Source: Nitrospirota bacterium (GTDB lineage Bacteria > Nitrospirota > Nitrospiria > SBBL01 > Manganitrophaceae). From it: DNA of 6,179 nucleotides. The stretch is from the NCBI GenBank assembly GCA_023248505.1, contig JAHFEM010000127.1, forward strand, positions 1 to 6,179. The letters run 5' to 3'. The position numbers were made by a program, and so were the translations under genes. Under the pieces are notes generated by a model that saw only the letters and a list, made by a program, of their open reading frames with translations, was not told the origin of the DNA and ran no database searches. Positions 1 through 5,782 of the stretch are shown piece by piece; position 1 is the stretch's first letter, and every line of letters starts with the position of its first letter.

Positions 1-6
1 AGGAGA
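1..6 (+). promoter_or_regulatory. Shine-Dalgarno sequence of the 87-aa gene
   Basis: AGGAGA at the very edge of the window sits nine bases before the ATG at 16. It is the reason for preferring that start over an extension to the left. Confidence 0.6.
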
Positions 7-15
7 ATATACTCA

Positions 16-279
16 ATGAATCTTCGTTTTGAAAAGCTCCCAGGTCCCATCTATACCGCCTACCTTCACGTTGGAGAATACGCCATCGCCCTCGAGCCGG
101 AGCTGATTGAGGCCCTGAAAGAGAGTACCCCACTCGATCCGGCCCGATTTTTTGAAAATCTCGTTCAAAAAATCGCAATCAATCGATATCTCAGGGAGAT
201 GATTCAGGAGGCGGTCGCAAAAGCGGAAGATCCCGCGCTATTGGCGAAACAGCTACAGCAGGGGTTGCAGTCACTGTAA
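16..279 (+). CDS. Small hypothetical protein, 87 aa
   Basis: I do not recognise this protein family. An AGGAGA Shine-Dalgarno sequence at 1-6 lies nine bases before the ATG, which supports both the start and a real gene. The frame is open to the left window edge, so an upstream start cannot be strictly excluded. The product is soluble, with no signal peptide or membrane segment. The N-terminal ~35 residues look like a short beta/loop part rich in aromatic residues (ending at VGEYAIALEPE). Residues ~40-87 look strongly helical, with alternating charged and hydrophobic positions and a Gln/Leu-rich end. The TAA stop is followed after about 50 bases by a hairpin repeat, and then the convergent prpC gene. 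It does not appear functionally linked to the prp operon because it is on the opposite strand. It may be the last gene of an operon lying to the left. Confidence 0.72.
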   Translation: MNLRFEKLPGPIYTAYLHVGEYAIALEPELIEALKESTPLDPARFFENLVQKIAINRYLREMIQEAVAKAEDPALLAKQLQQGLQSL

Positions 280-328
280 GGGCGGCCCTCTGCGTCCGCC
301 TGACTTTACCCATCCAACGAGAAGGGAC

Positions 329-350
329 GGGCGCACACATCGGTGCGCCC
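329..350. repeat. REP-like hairpin between convergent genes
   Basis: Perfect 8-bp inverted repeat: GGGCGCAC at 329-336 and GTGCGCCC at 343-350, separated by a 6-base loop (ACATCG). Read on the minus strand, the unit begins GTAGGGGCGCACC, a form that resembles palindromic elements scattered between genes in many environmental bacteria (recalled from general knowledge, not searched here). The prpC stop codon TAG (353-351) falls in the GTAGGGG edge of the unit. There is no T-run on either side, so it is not a textbook intrinsic terminator. It could still block read-through or stabilise the 3' ends of the two converging transcripts. Confidence 0.65.
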
Positions 351-1499
351 CTACGAGCGGTGTTCAATCGGCAGGTAGGGCAGATCCTTCGGCCCGGTAT
401 AGAAACAGCGGGGACGAATCAAGCGATTATGGTCGTGCTGCTCCATCACGTGCGCCGACCAACCGGAAATCCGGCTGCAGACAAAGAGCGGCGTATCGAA
501 CTCGATCGGAAGACCGAGAAGGTAATAAGCGGACGCGGAGTAGAAATCGAGATTGGGATAAAGTTCCTTTTCCCGCCGCATCTTCTCTTCGATTCGACTG
601 GAGAGGTCAAACCACTTCCGATCCTTCTTTCGCTCCCCCAATTCCTCCGCATATTTTTTAATAATCTTCGAGCGGACATCCCCTTGTTTTAAAACCCGGT
701 GCCCGAACCCCATGATCCGCTCCTTCCGGGCAAGCCGCTTGCCGATGTATCGCTCCGCGTTTTCGATCCCGCCGATCTCCAACAGCATTTTCATCACCGC
801 CTCATTCGCCCCGCCATGGAGCGGCCCCTTCAGCGATCCGATGGCCGAGGTCACCGCGGAATGCATATCGGAGAGCGAGGACGCGGTCACCCGCGCCGCA
901 AAGGTCGAGGCATTGAATTCATGCTCCGCATACAAGATCAGCGATACCTCCATCACCTTCGCCGAGAACGGATCGGGCCGTCTCCCGGTGAGCAGATAGA
1001 GGAGGTTCGCCGCGTGAGAGAGGGAGGGATCGGAAGGGGGCGGCTCTCCCGGCGCGCTTCGGAACGCGGCCAGGAGGGAGGGAATCTGGGCGATCAGCCG
1101 GATCGCCTTGCGCAGATTCTCCGAATGCGCATTCGACTCCCGATCGGGATCATCCAGTCCGAGGAAGGAAACCGCCGTCCGGAGAAAGTCCATCGGATTG
1201 GCCGTGGGAGAAACGGTTTTCAGAAAGCGGCGCGCCGCCTCGGGAAGGGGGCGCGAACGAGCGAGTTCCTCCGAGAAAGCGGAGAGCTCTTTTCGATTGG
1301 GCAATTTCCCCATCAAGAGCAGATAAGCGACCTCCTCGAAAGAGGCCCGCTCGGCGAGATCTTCGATCCGGTAACCCCGGTAGAAAAGCCCGCCGTTTGT
1401 CTCCTCGACATCGCAAATCGCCGACGCCCCCGCCAGAACCCCTTCGAGCCCATGGTAGATGCGATCCGGATCGGCCCCTCTGCCGATTGAATCACTCAC
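351..1499 (-). CDS. prpC: 2-methylcitrate synthase (citrate synthase family)
   Basis: Condenses propionyl-CoA with oxaloacetate to give 2-methylcitrate, the entry step of the methylcitrate cycle in the cytoplasm. The 382-aa product matches the short bacterial citrate/2-methylcitrate synthases. The catalytic residues of the family are visible: H228 in GPLHGGANE, H267 in GFGHRV and D318 in YPNLDFYS. The conserved AEHEFNAST (H193) and the C-terminal NRLIRP segment are also present. I chose the GTG at 1499, not the ATG at 1556. The GTG has GGAGG four bases upstream, and conserved sequence begins soon after it (YHGLEGVLAG). The 19 residues before it are low in family resemblance and overlap prpB by 65 bases. 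With GTG, the overlap with prpB is only eight bases, consistent with translational coupling. Family membership alone cannot separate citrate from 2-methylcitrate synthase; the adjoining prpB and prpD decide the call. Confidence 0.9.
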   Translation of the reverse strand: MSDSIGRGADPDRIYHGLEGVLAGASAICDVEETNGGLFYRGYRIEDLAERASFEEVAYLLLMGKLPNRKELSAFSEELARSRPLPEAARRFLKTVSPTANPMDFLRTAVSFLGLDDPDRESNAHSENLRKAIRLIAQIPSLLAAFRSAPGEPPPSDPSLSHAANLLYLLTGRRPDPFSAKVMEVSLILYAEHEFNASTFAARVTASSLSDMHSAVTSAIGSLKGPLHGGANEAVMKMLLEIGGIENAERYIGKRLARKERIMGFGHRVLKQGDVRSKIIKKYAEELGERKKDRKWFDLSSRIEEKMRREKELYPNLDFYSASAYYLLGLPIEFDTPLFVCSRISGWSAHVMEQHDHNRLIRPRCFYTGPKDLPYLPIEHRS

Positions 1500-2388
1500 G
1501 TTTCCTCCGCTTGCCTCGTTTCGGGGCGGAAGAGAGCTCCTGATCGAGCCGCTCATAATCGGCGTATCGGATCACTTCATACAATTCCCGGCGGCTCTGC
1601 ATCTGCCCGAGCAATCCTTTTAGGGACCCTTCCTTCTTCAGCTGGGAAAGCCCTTCCTCCATCGCCCGGGCCGCCAGCCGAAAGAGGCTCATCGGGAAGA
1701 GGATCAGTCGATATCCCATCTTCGATAGCGTCTCGGCGGAAAGAAGCGGGCTCTTCCCGAACTCGGTCATGTTGGCCAGCAGAGGGGCCTTCACCTTCTG
1801 CGCGAATTTCAAAAATTCATCCGAGGACTCCAACGCCTCGGGGAAGATCACATCCGCCCCGGCATCGAAATAGCGGCGCGCCCGATCGATGGCATCGCGA
1901 AGCCCGGTCACCCCCCTCGCATCGGTTCGGGCGACGATCAGGAAATCCGGATCGCGTCGCGCCAGGATCGCCGCTTCGATTTTTTGAACCATCTCCTTGG
2001 CGGGAATGAGACTTTTTCCGGGAAGATGGCCGCATCGCTTCGGAAACGCCTGGTCTTCAATCTGGATGCCGGCCACCCCTGCCGCCTCGAACGCCTCCAC
2101 CGCCCGGACCAGGTGCACCCCCTCGCCGAAGCCGGTGTCTGCGTCGGCGATCGCCGGGATCTTCACCGCCCGCGTAATATAGGCCGCCTGCGTCACCACC
2201 TCGGTCAGCGGAAGAAGCCCGATATCGGGAACCCCGGCCACCCCATTCGCAAGACCGGCCCCGGAAATATAGACCGCCTCGAAACCGGCGCGCTCGATCA
2301 ACTCGGCGGAAAAGGCGTTGAACGCCCCCGGCAGGAGAAGGGTGCGCTTCTCGATGATCCTGCGGAGCCGTTTTCCCGGCGAGGTCAT
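1492..2388 (-). CDS. prpB: 2-methylisocitrate lyase
   Basis: Cleaves 2-methylisocitrate to pyruvate and succinate, the final step of the methylcitrate cycle. It belongs to the Mg-dependent isocitrate lyase/PEP mutase superfamily of TIM barrels. The 298-aa product is close to the length of E. coli PrpB. Visible motifs are LPGAFNA near the N-terminus, YISGAG, the metal-site DADTGFG (D82, D84), IEDQ (E111), the catalytic-loop KRCGH with C119, and NMTEFG (N206). The C-terminal pattern LYEVIRYADYERLD is typical of PrpB. I chose the ATG at 2388 because it forms an ATGA overlap with the prpD stop and has a purine-rich GGGGGAAG just upstream. An upstream in-frame ATG at 2454 would add 22 non-conserved residues. 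The protein ends in an unusually basic tail (KRGKRRKRE) that overlaps the prpC translation start region. The KRCGH loop argues for lyase activity rather than PEP mutase. Confidence 0.94.
   Translation of the reverse strand: MTSPGKRLRRIIEKRTLLLPGAFNAFSAELIERAGFEAVYISGAGLANGVAGVPDIGLLPLTEVVTQAAYITRAVKIPAIADADTGFGEGVHLVRAVEAFEAAGVAGIQIEDQAFPKRCGHLPGKSLIPAKEMVQKIEAAILARRDPDFLIVARTDARGVTGLRDAIDRARRYFDAGADVIFPEALESSDEFLKFAQKVKAPLLANMTEFGKSPLLSAETLSKMGYRLILFPMSLFRLAARAMEEGLSQLKKEGSLKGLLGQMQSRRELYEVIRYADYERLDQELSSAPKRGKRRKRE
1504..1508 (-). promoter_or_regulatory. Shine-Dalgarno deciding the prpC GTG start
   Basis: On the minus strand GGAGG is followed by AAAC and then GTG (1499-1497). It lies inside the last codons of prpB and is the main evidence that prpC begins at this GTG rather than at the ATG 57 bases upstream. 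Confidence 0.7.
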
Positions 2389-3779
2389 CGCTTCCCCCGC
2401 ACTTTCAGAGGGGCCCAGATCTCCCCGATCGATTGCACCTTCTCCAACGCCCAAACCCGGCTCAAGACCTTCTCGATCTGTCCTTTCGACAGGAGCCGGC
2501 CGGCCAATCGACGAAATTTTTCCTCCACCTCGGCGTCGGTCATCGGATTCTTCGGATGGCCCCTTGGATGATCAACCTGCTCGACATCGCGCCTCCCGCC
2601 CGCCTCGATCTCCACAATATTTGCAATCGCGCCGGGATAGGCGGCGGAGAGATCGGGATCGGAGAGGACGCGGACCTTCTGGATCAAGAGATGCAGCTTC
2701 GGGTCGATCAATCGCCGCGGCCCAAACTGCCGGAGCCCCACCTCCCCATCCATCAACGCAACCGCGACACAATAAGGAAGAGAGTGATCGGCCGTCTCCC
2801 GTGTTTTCGGATGCCACTTCTCCGGATCGCGCCCGATGATCTCATAGGAAATATCCGGCGTCCGGATCGTGATCGATTCGACGGCGTCGATTCCCCCCGC
2901 CATTCGCTCACGCAGGAGGAGGGCCGCCTGGACGGCGCTTTGCGCGTGGTACTCCACGGGGAAATATTTGAGGTAGGTCTCCATGATTTTAAAGGGGCCG
3001 GCCGGATGGAGCGGCGGAAGGTCAAACGCACCGGAGACAACTTTCATGAAACCCTTCTCCCCTTCGAAGATCGGCGCCGGGCCGGTCATCCCGAGGCGCG
3101 CCAGTTCGACGGCGAAGAGGCCGTTGCGCGCCGCATTGGCGAAGGCCGCCGCCTTCCACATCGAGATCTCCCCGACCCGCGTCTGGCGGAGCGCCTGGTT
3201 CGGCGTGCCGGCAAGCCCGAGGGCATGGATGGTTTTATCTTCCGAGAGCCGCCAGAGCTTCGCGGCCGCCAACGCGCTCGAGAAGGCGCCGTAGGTCACA
3301 TGATCCCATCCCTTGGGACGAAGGGCGGCGGCGTCACATAGGCGGCACTGGATTTCATAACCGAGCACGATCGCTTCGATGAGCGCTTTCCCTCCGCGCC
3401 CCGACGCCTCCGCGGCGGCAAGGGCGGCCGGAATATTGTCGCTCGGATGGGCCGGCTCTTTGGAAAGATAGGTGTCGTTGTAGTCGAGATAACGGACGGC
3501 GGTGCCGTTGGCGAAGGCGGCCAAATCCTCGGTCGTGCGGCGCGCCGAACCCAGGAGCGCCGCGCCGCGTCGGACCCCGACCGGTCCGGCCACTTTTCGG
3601 GCGATCTTCGCCGGCGTGCTCTCCCAGCCGCCGAGGGCGCATCCGAGGGTATCGATCAGCCGACGCTTCACCTCATGGACCACCTCCGATGGAAGGGCGC
3701 GGTAGGATACCGCTCGACTGTAGCGTGCAAGCCTTTCTGCAAGGGTGGAACCGATCTCGTGACCGGCCGTGTGCGCCAT
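2385..3779 (-). CDS. prpD: 2-methylcitrate dehydratase (MmgE/PrpD family)
   Basis: Dehydrates 2-methylcitrate to 2-methyl-cis-aconitate without an iron-sulfur cluster. An aconitase encoded elsewhere would complete the isomerisation. The 464-aa protein is full length, slightly shorter than E. coli PrpD. It shows the PrpD signature RYLDYNDTY (96-104) followed by HPSDN (111-115), then KYFPVEYHAQ (271-280), TADHSLPYCVAVALMDG (329-345) and HPRGHPKNPMTD (404-415). The family's N-terminal all-helical domain and C-terminal alpha/beta domain appear intact. It is the first gene of the operon. The ATG at 3779 has a GAGGAGGAG Shine-Dalgarno stretch four to five bases upstream, and a sigma70-type promoter about 32 bases upstream. 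Its TGA overlaps the prpB ATG as ATGA. The broader MmgE/PrpD family includes other dehydratases and isomerases, but the neighbours make the methylcitrate role the best reading. Confidence 0.92.
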   Translation of the reverse strand: MAHTAGHEIGSTLAERLARYSRAVSYRALPSEVVHEVKRRLIDTLGCALGGWESTPAKIARKVAGPVGVRRGAALLGSARRTTEDLAAFANGTAVRYLDYNDTYLSKEPAHPSDNIPAALAAAEASGRGGKALIEAIVLGYEIQCRLCDAAALRPKGWDHVTYGAFSSALAAAKLWRLSEDKTIHALGLAGTPNQALRQTRVGEISMWKAAAFANAARNGLFAVELARLGMTGPAPIFEGEKGFMKVVSGAFDLPPLHPAGPFKIMETYLKYFPVEYHAQSAVQAALLLRERMAGGIDAVESITIRTPDISYEIIGRDPEKWHPKTRETADHSLPYCVAVALMDGEVGLRQFGPRRLIDPKLHLLIQKVRVLSDPDLSAAYPGAIANIVEIEAGGRRDVEQVDHPRGHPKNPMTDAEVEEKFRRLAGRLLSKGQIEKVLSRVWALEKVQSIGEIWAPLKVRGKR

Positions 3780-3810
3780 CGCTCCTCCTCACTTGATTTG
3801 GAATGATTTC

Positions 3811-3839
3811 AGTCTACAAACCTTTACGGGAAGTGTCAA
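3811..3839 (-). promoter_or_regulatory. Sigma70-type promoter of the prpDBC operon
   Basis: On the minus strand, TTGACA (3839-3834, a perfect -35) is followed by exactly 17 bases and then TAGACT (3816-3811), four of six matches to the -10 consensus. Transcription would start near 3804, leaving a leader of about 25 bases before prpD. There is no room for a riboswitch or attenuator. I saw no convincing operator dyad overlapping it. Confidence 0.7.
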
Positions 3840-3894
3840 TGCAACCGCCGGCCGACACCGTCCGTGCCCCCTCTTCCTCCCCGGTGACGGCCCA

Positions 3895-3903
3895 TGTTAT
3901 AAT
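3895..3903 (+). promoter_or_regulatory. Extended -10 promoter for the nucleotidyltransferase gene
   Basis: TGTTATAAT contains a perfect TATAAT at 3898-3903 preceded by TG-N, the extended -10 pattern. Positions 16-18 bases upstream are pyrimidine-rich (near TCCTCC) and do not resemble TTGACA, consistent with an extended -10 promoter that needs no strong -35. Transcription would start near 3910, diverging from the prp promoter. Confidence 0.55.
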
Positions 3904-4016
3904 TAACCTGCAATCGCCTTCTACGGTTCACCGAGAGCGCATCGCCAAACGCTTTTCCGCCGGAGCTTTTCCATGCAAACAGAACCAAGCCCTCGCAAGT
4001 TGATGCAATTCAGAGT

Positions 4017-4580
4017 GTGCTGGACGACCTCATCCGGGTCCAGGAGCGGACGCAGATCCCCTATGTTTTTGGAGGCGGTCTTGCAGCCAAATGTCTGGGG
4101 CGCGAGCGGAGAACAAAGGATATCGATATCTTCGTTCGACCGGAGCAGGCCGAGCGACTGCTGGGCGCCTTGGATGAGATCGGGTTTAAGACTGAAATGA
4201 CCGATCCAAAATGGCTCTATAAAGCCCAGAAAGATGATGTCCCGATCGATATCATCTTCAAATCGGCGGGCAATATTTATCTGGACGACGAGACCTTTCG
4301 AAGGGCGACGCCGATCGACTTTATGGGGAAACGGATCCCCATTCTTCCCGCCGAGGATCTTATTGTGATGAAGAGCCTGGCGACGGAAGAGTTCGGCGCC
4401 CACCATTGGTTCGACGCCCTCGATGTCATCAAGTCCGGAAAAATCGATTGGGAATATTTAAAACGGCGCGCCAAACATGGACCCCGCCGGGTGTTGAGTC
4501 TCCTCTTCTATGCGCAATCGATCGACCTCCCGGTTCCCGATCGCGCCGTCTTGGATATCCTGCATACCTATCTCGAATAA
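4017..4580 (+). CDS. Standalone nucleotidyltransferase-fold protein
   Basis: Predicted nucleotidyltransferase of the polymerase-beta-like superfamily, which transfers a nucleoside monophosphate to an unknown acceptor. In the 187-aa product the core motif reads FGGGLAAKCLG...RRTKDIDIF, with G19-G21 and the metal-binding D35 and D37. A third acidic residue, D78, lies in the following strand VPIDIIF. The later LPAEDLIVMK and HHWFDALDVIKSGKIDWEYL segments are typical of small AbiEii-like or lincosamide-NTase-like proteins, where a short helical tail follows the fold. The annotated start is GTG with no clear Shine-Dalgarno. The frame is open back to 3903 but holds no ATG. An ATG with a good GGAG at 3973 lies in another frame. 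No AbiEi-type antitoxin or HEPN partner is adjacent, so a toxin or resistance role is not supported. The gene is probably co-transcribed with the BON-phosphoesterase gene 21 bases downstream. Confidence 0.82.
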   Translation: MLDDLIRVQERTQIPYVFGGGLAAKCLGRERRTKDIDIFVRPEQAERLLGALDEIGFKTEMTDPKWLYKAQKDDVPIDIIFKSAGNIYLDDETFRRATPIDFMGKRIPILPAEDLIVMKSLATEEFGAHHWFDALDVIKSGKIDWEYLKRRAKHGPRRVLSLLFYAQSIDLPVPDRAVLDILHTYLE

Positions 4581-4584
4581 ATTT

Positions 4585-4591
4585 GAGGGAG
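4585..4591 (+). promoter_or_regulatory. Shine-Dalgarno of the BON-phosphoesterase gene
   Basis: GAGGGAG lies in the 21-base gap after the nucleotidyltransferase stop, ten bases before the ATG at 4602. The spacing is a little long but usable, and it supports this start. Confidence 0.5.
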
Positions 4592-4601
4592 CATTGTCCC
4601 A

Positions 4602-5582
4602 ATGACAGAAGATCATTACCTTCGGGAAAAAATCAGACAGACCCTTGCGACCGACCCCCACGTCGGCATCTTGAACGTCCGCGTCCAGATCGACGAAAAA
4701 CGGGTGATCCTCTATGGGGAGGTCTCCTCCACCGAAAAGGGAGAATACGCCCGAACGATCGTTCAGCGGCAAATGCCCGACTATGAGGTGATCAGCGAGT
4801 TGACCCCGGCGATCCCGCCGGAGGGGCCCCCCGAAGGCCCCTATGTCCGGATTGCGGCTGCGGGCGATCTTCACTACGATGCGCTCTCGCAGGGAAAGCT
4901 TCGTTCGCACTTTCAGAAGCTCGAGAAAGAAGCCGATCTTCTCCTCTTGGCCGGCGATCTGACCGACACCGGAACCTCCGAAGAAGCGGCCGTCCTGGTC
5001 GAAGATTTAAAAGGGCTTCAAATCCCCATCGTCGCCGTCTTGGGAAACCATGACTATCATTGCAATCAGGTAAAAGAGGTCGGCCGTATTTTAGAAGAAG
5101 AAGCCGGCGTGACGGTCTTGGAGGGAGACGCCACCGTGCTTCGCTGCCGGGACCTGTCGATCGGCATTGCCGGGACGAAGGGATTCGGCGGAGGATTTGA
5201 AGGCGCCTGCGGGACCCTCTTCGGCGAGCCGGAGATGAAGGCCTTCATCGCCCATACCGAGAAGATATCCAACCAGTTGAAAGAAACCCTTCTCTCACTG
5301 CGGACCGATCTGAAGATCGCGCTTCTTCACTATTCGCCGATTCGAGAAACCCTCGCCGGTGAGCGCGCCGAGGTATTTCCCTTTTTGGGAAGTTACCTCT
5401 TGGGAAAAGCGATCGATGAGGGGGGCGCCGATCTTGTTGTGCATGGCCATTCCCACCACGGCCGAGAAAGAGGCATGACGCGAGGTGGAATCCCCGTCCG
5501 CAATGCCGCCATTCCGATGCTGAAGAAAGCCAATCTCTTCTATTCCCTCTCCCCCGTGCAAAAACGACACATTCTTAAGTGA
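4602..5582 (+). CDS. BON domain fused to calcineurin-like metallophosphoesterase
   Basis: Predicted two-metal phosphoesterase with an N-terminal BON domain; substrate unknown. Residues ~5-68 show the BON pattern: a helix (YLREKIRQTLATDP), strand NVRVQIDEKRVILYGEV, then a helix and strand YEVISEL. A proline-rich linker (PPEGPPEGP, ~72-80) leads to the phosphoesterase at ~82-326. Its metal and catalytic motifs are complete: D89-x-H91, GDLTD (118-122), GNHD (148-151), H243 and GHSH (282-285). No signal peptide or membrane segment is present, so it should be cytoplasmic, although BON domains are best known from periplasmic or membrane-associated proteins such as OsmY. The protein ends at full length with TGA. 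It sits 21 bases after the nucleotidyltransferase gene on the same strand, suggesting an operon and possibly opposing nucleotide-transfer and phosphodiester-cleaving activities. That pairing is inference. Confidence 0.88.
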   Translation: MTEDHYLREKIRQTLATDPHVGILNVRVQIDEKRVILYGEVSSTEKGEYARTIVQRQMPDYEVISELTPAIPPEGPPEGPYVRIAAAGDLHYDALSQGKLRSHFQKLEKEADLLLLAGDLTDTGTSEEAAVLVEDLKGLQIPIVAVLGNHDYHCNQVKEVGRILEEEAGVTVLEGDATVLRCRDLSIGIAGTKGFGGGFEGACGTLFGEPEMKAFIAHTEKISNQLKETLLSLRTDLKIALLHYSPIRETLAGERAEVFPFLGSYLLGKAIDEGGADLVVHGHSHHGRERGMTRGGIPVRNAAIPMLKKANLFYSLSPVQKRHILK

Positions 5583-5603
5583 GAAAAGAGCCAATCTGAT
5601 GTG

Positions 5604-5629
5604 ATCCTTCCCATCCCCGCGGGGAGGAT
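5604..5629 (+). terminator. Hairpin downstream of the BON-phosphoesterase gene, possible terminator
   Basis: ATCCTTCCC (5604-5612) can pair with GGGGAGGAT (5621-5629), giving a 9-bp stem with one T-G wobble and an 8-base loop. It begins 21 bases after the stop codon. It is followed by TTCTTGCGCGGTCTTTT, which is only an interrupted T-run, so strong intrinsic termination is uncertain. The nested CCCCGCGGGG palindrome (5615-5624) offers an alternative fold. Confidence 0.45.
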
Positions 5630-5637
5630 TCTTGCGC

Positions 5638-5650
5638 GGTCTTTTAGACC
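5638..5650. repeat. 13-base dyad upstream of the sigma54 promoter
   Basis: GGTCT (5638-5642) and AGACC (5646-5650) form a perfect inverted repeat around TTT. It centres about 43 bases upstream of the -24 GG, which is closer than most enhancer-binding-protein sites. It could be a regulator site or the tail of the preceding terminator. No specific protein can be assigned. Confidence 0.35.
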
Positions 5651-5685
5651 ACCTCTAAGCTTGTGTAAATCTGCACGATCCCTAC

Positions 5686-5701
5686 AGGCACCCTTCTTGC
5701 A
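5686..5701 (+). promoter_or_regulatory. Sigma54 (-24/-12) promoter of the membrane protein gene
   Basis: AGGCAC, five bases, then TTGCA. This matches the sigma54 consensus TGGCAC-N5-TTGCA at every position but the first. The invariant GG (5687-5688) and GC (5699-5700) are exactly 12 bases apart. The predicted start of transcription is near 5712, giving a leader of about 70 bases before the ATG at 5783. Activation would require an enhancer-binding protein, which is not encoded in the window. Confidence 0.65.
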
Positions 5702-5782
5702 AAATTAAAATCTAGGGGAAAATAGAAACCCGTTTTTCCTTTCCAACGCAGCAATTTATTGTCGAGAAAGAGGAGGTTCACA

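Noticed and set aside
329..350. Intrinsic terminator
   Set aside because: The stem is strong but no T-run follows on either strand, so it is reported as a repeat-type hairpin rather than a terminator.
699..1490. Long plus-strand open frame (263 codons) opposite prpC
   Set aside because: It lies entirely antisense to a clearly conserved citrate-synthase gene. Its product is Arg/Gly/Pro-rich without recognisable motifs, and it has no ribosome binding site. It is a shadow of GC-rich coding sequence.
1500..1556. ATG-initiated 19-residue N-terminal extension of PrpC
   Set aside because: The GTG at 1499 has GGAGG directly upstream and minimal overlap with prpB. The extension has no family-like sequence.
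2433..3341. Long plus-strand open frame (302 codons) opposite prpD
   Set aside because: It is antisense to prpD, with low-complexity Arg/Gly-rich composition and no Shine-Dalgarno sequence or domain.
3859..3890. Inverted repeat CCGTC...GACGG as an operator
   Set aside because: The arms are only five bases long and separated by more than 20 bases in a GC-rich region, so chance is a sufficient explanation.
3803..4003. Plus-strand open frame of 66 codons in the intergenic region
   Set aside because: It spans both divergent promoters, begins upstream of the predicted rightward transcription start, and has no Shine-Dalgarno sequence.
3921..4406. Minus-strand open frame of 161 codons over the nucleotidyltransferase gene
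   Set aside because: The opposite strand encodes the conserved nucleotidyltransferase active site, while this frame has no recognisable motif or ribosome binding site.
4017..5582. Toxin-antitoxin or abortive-infection (AbiE-like) system
   Set aside because: The nucleotidyltransferase fold resembles AbiEii, but no winged-helix AbiEi antitoxin is adjacent and the partner is a phosphoesterase. The motif alone does not justify the call.
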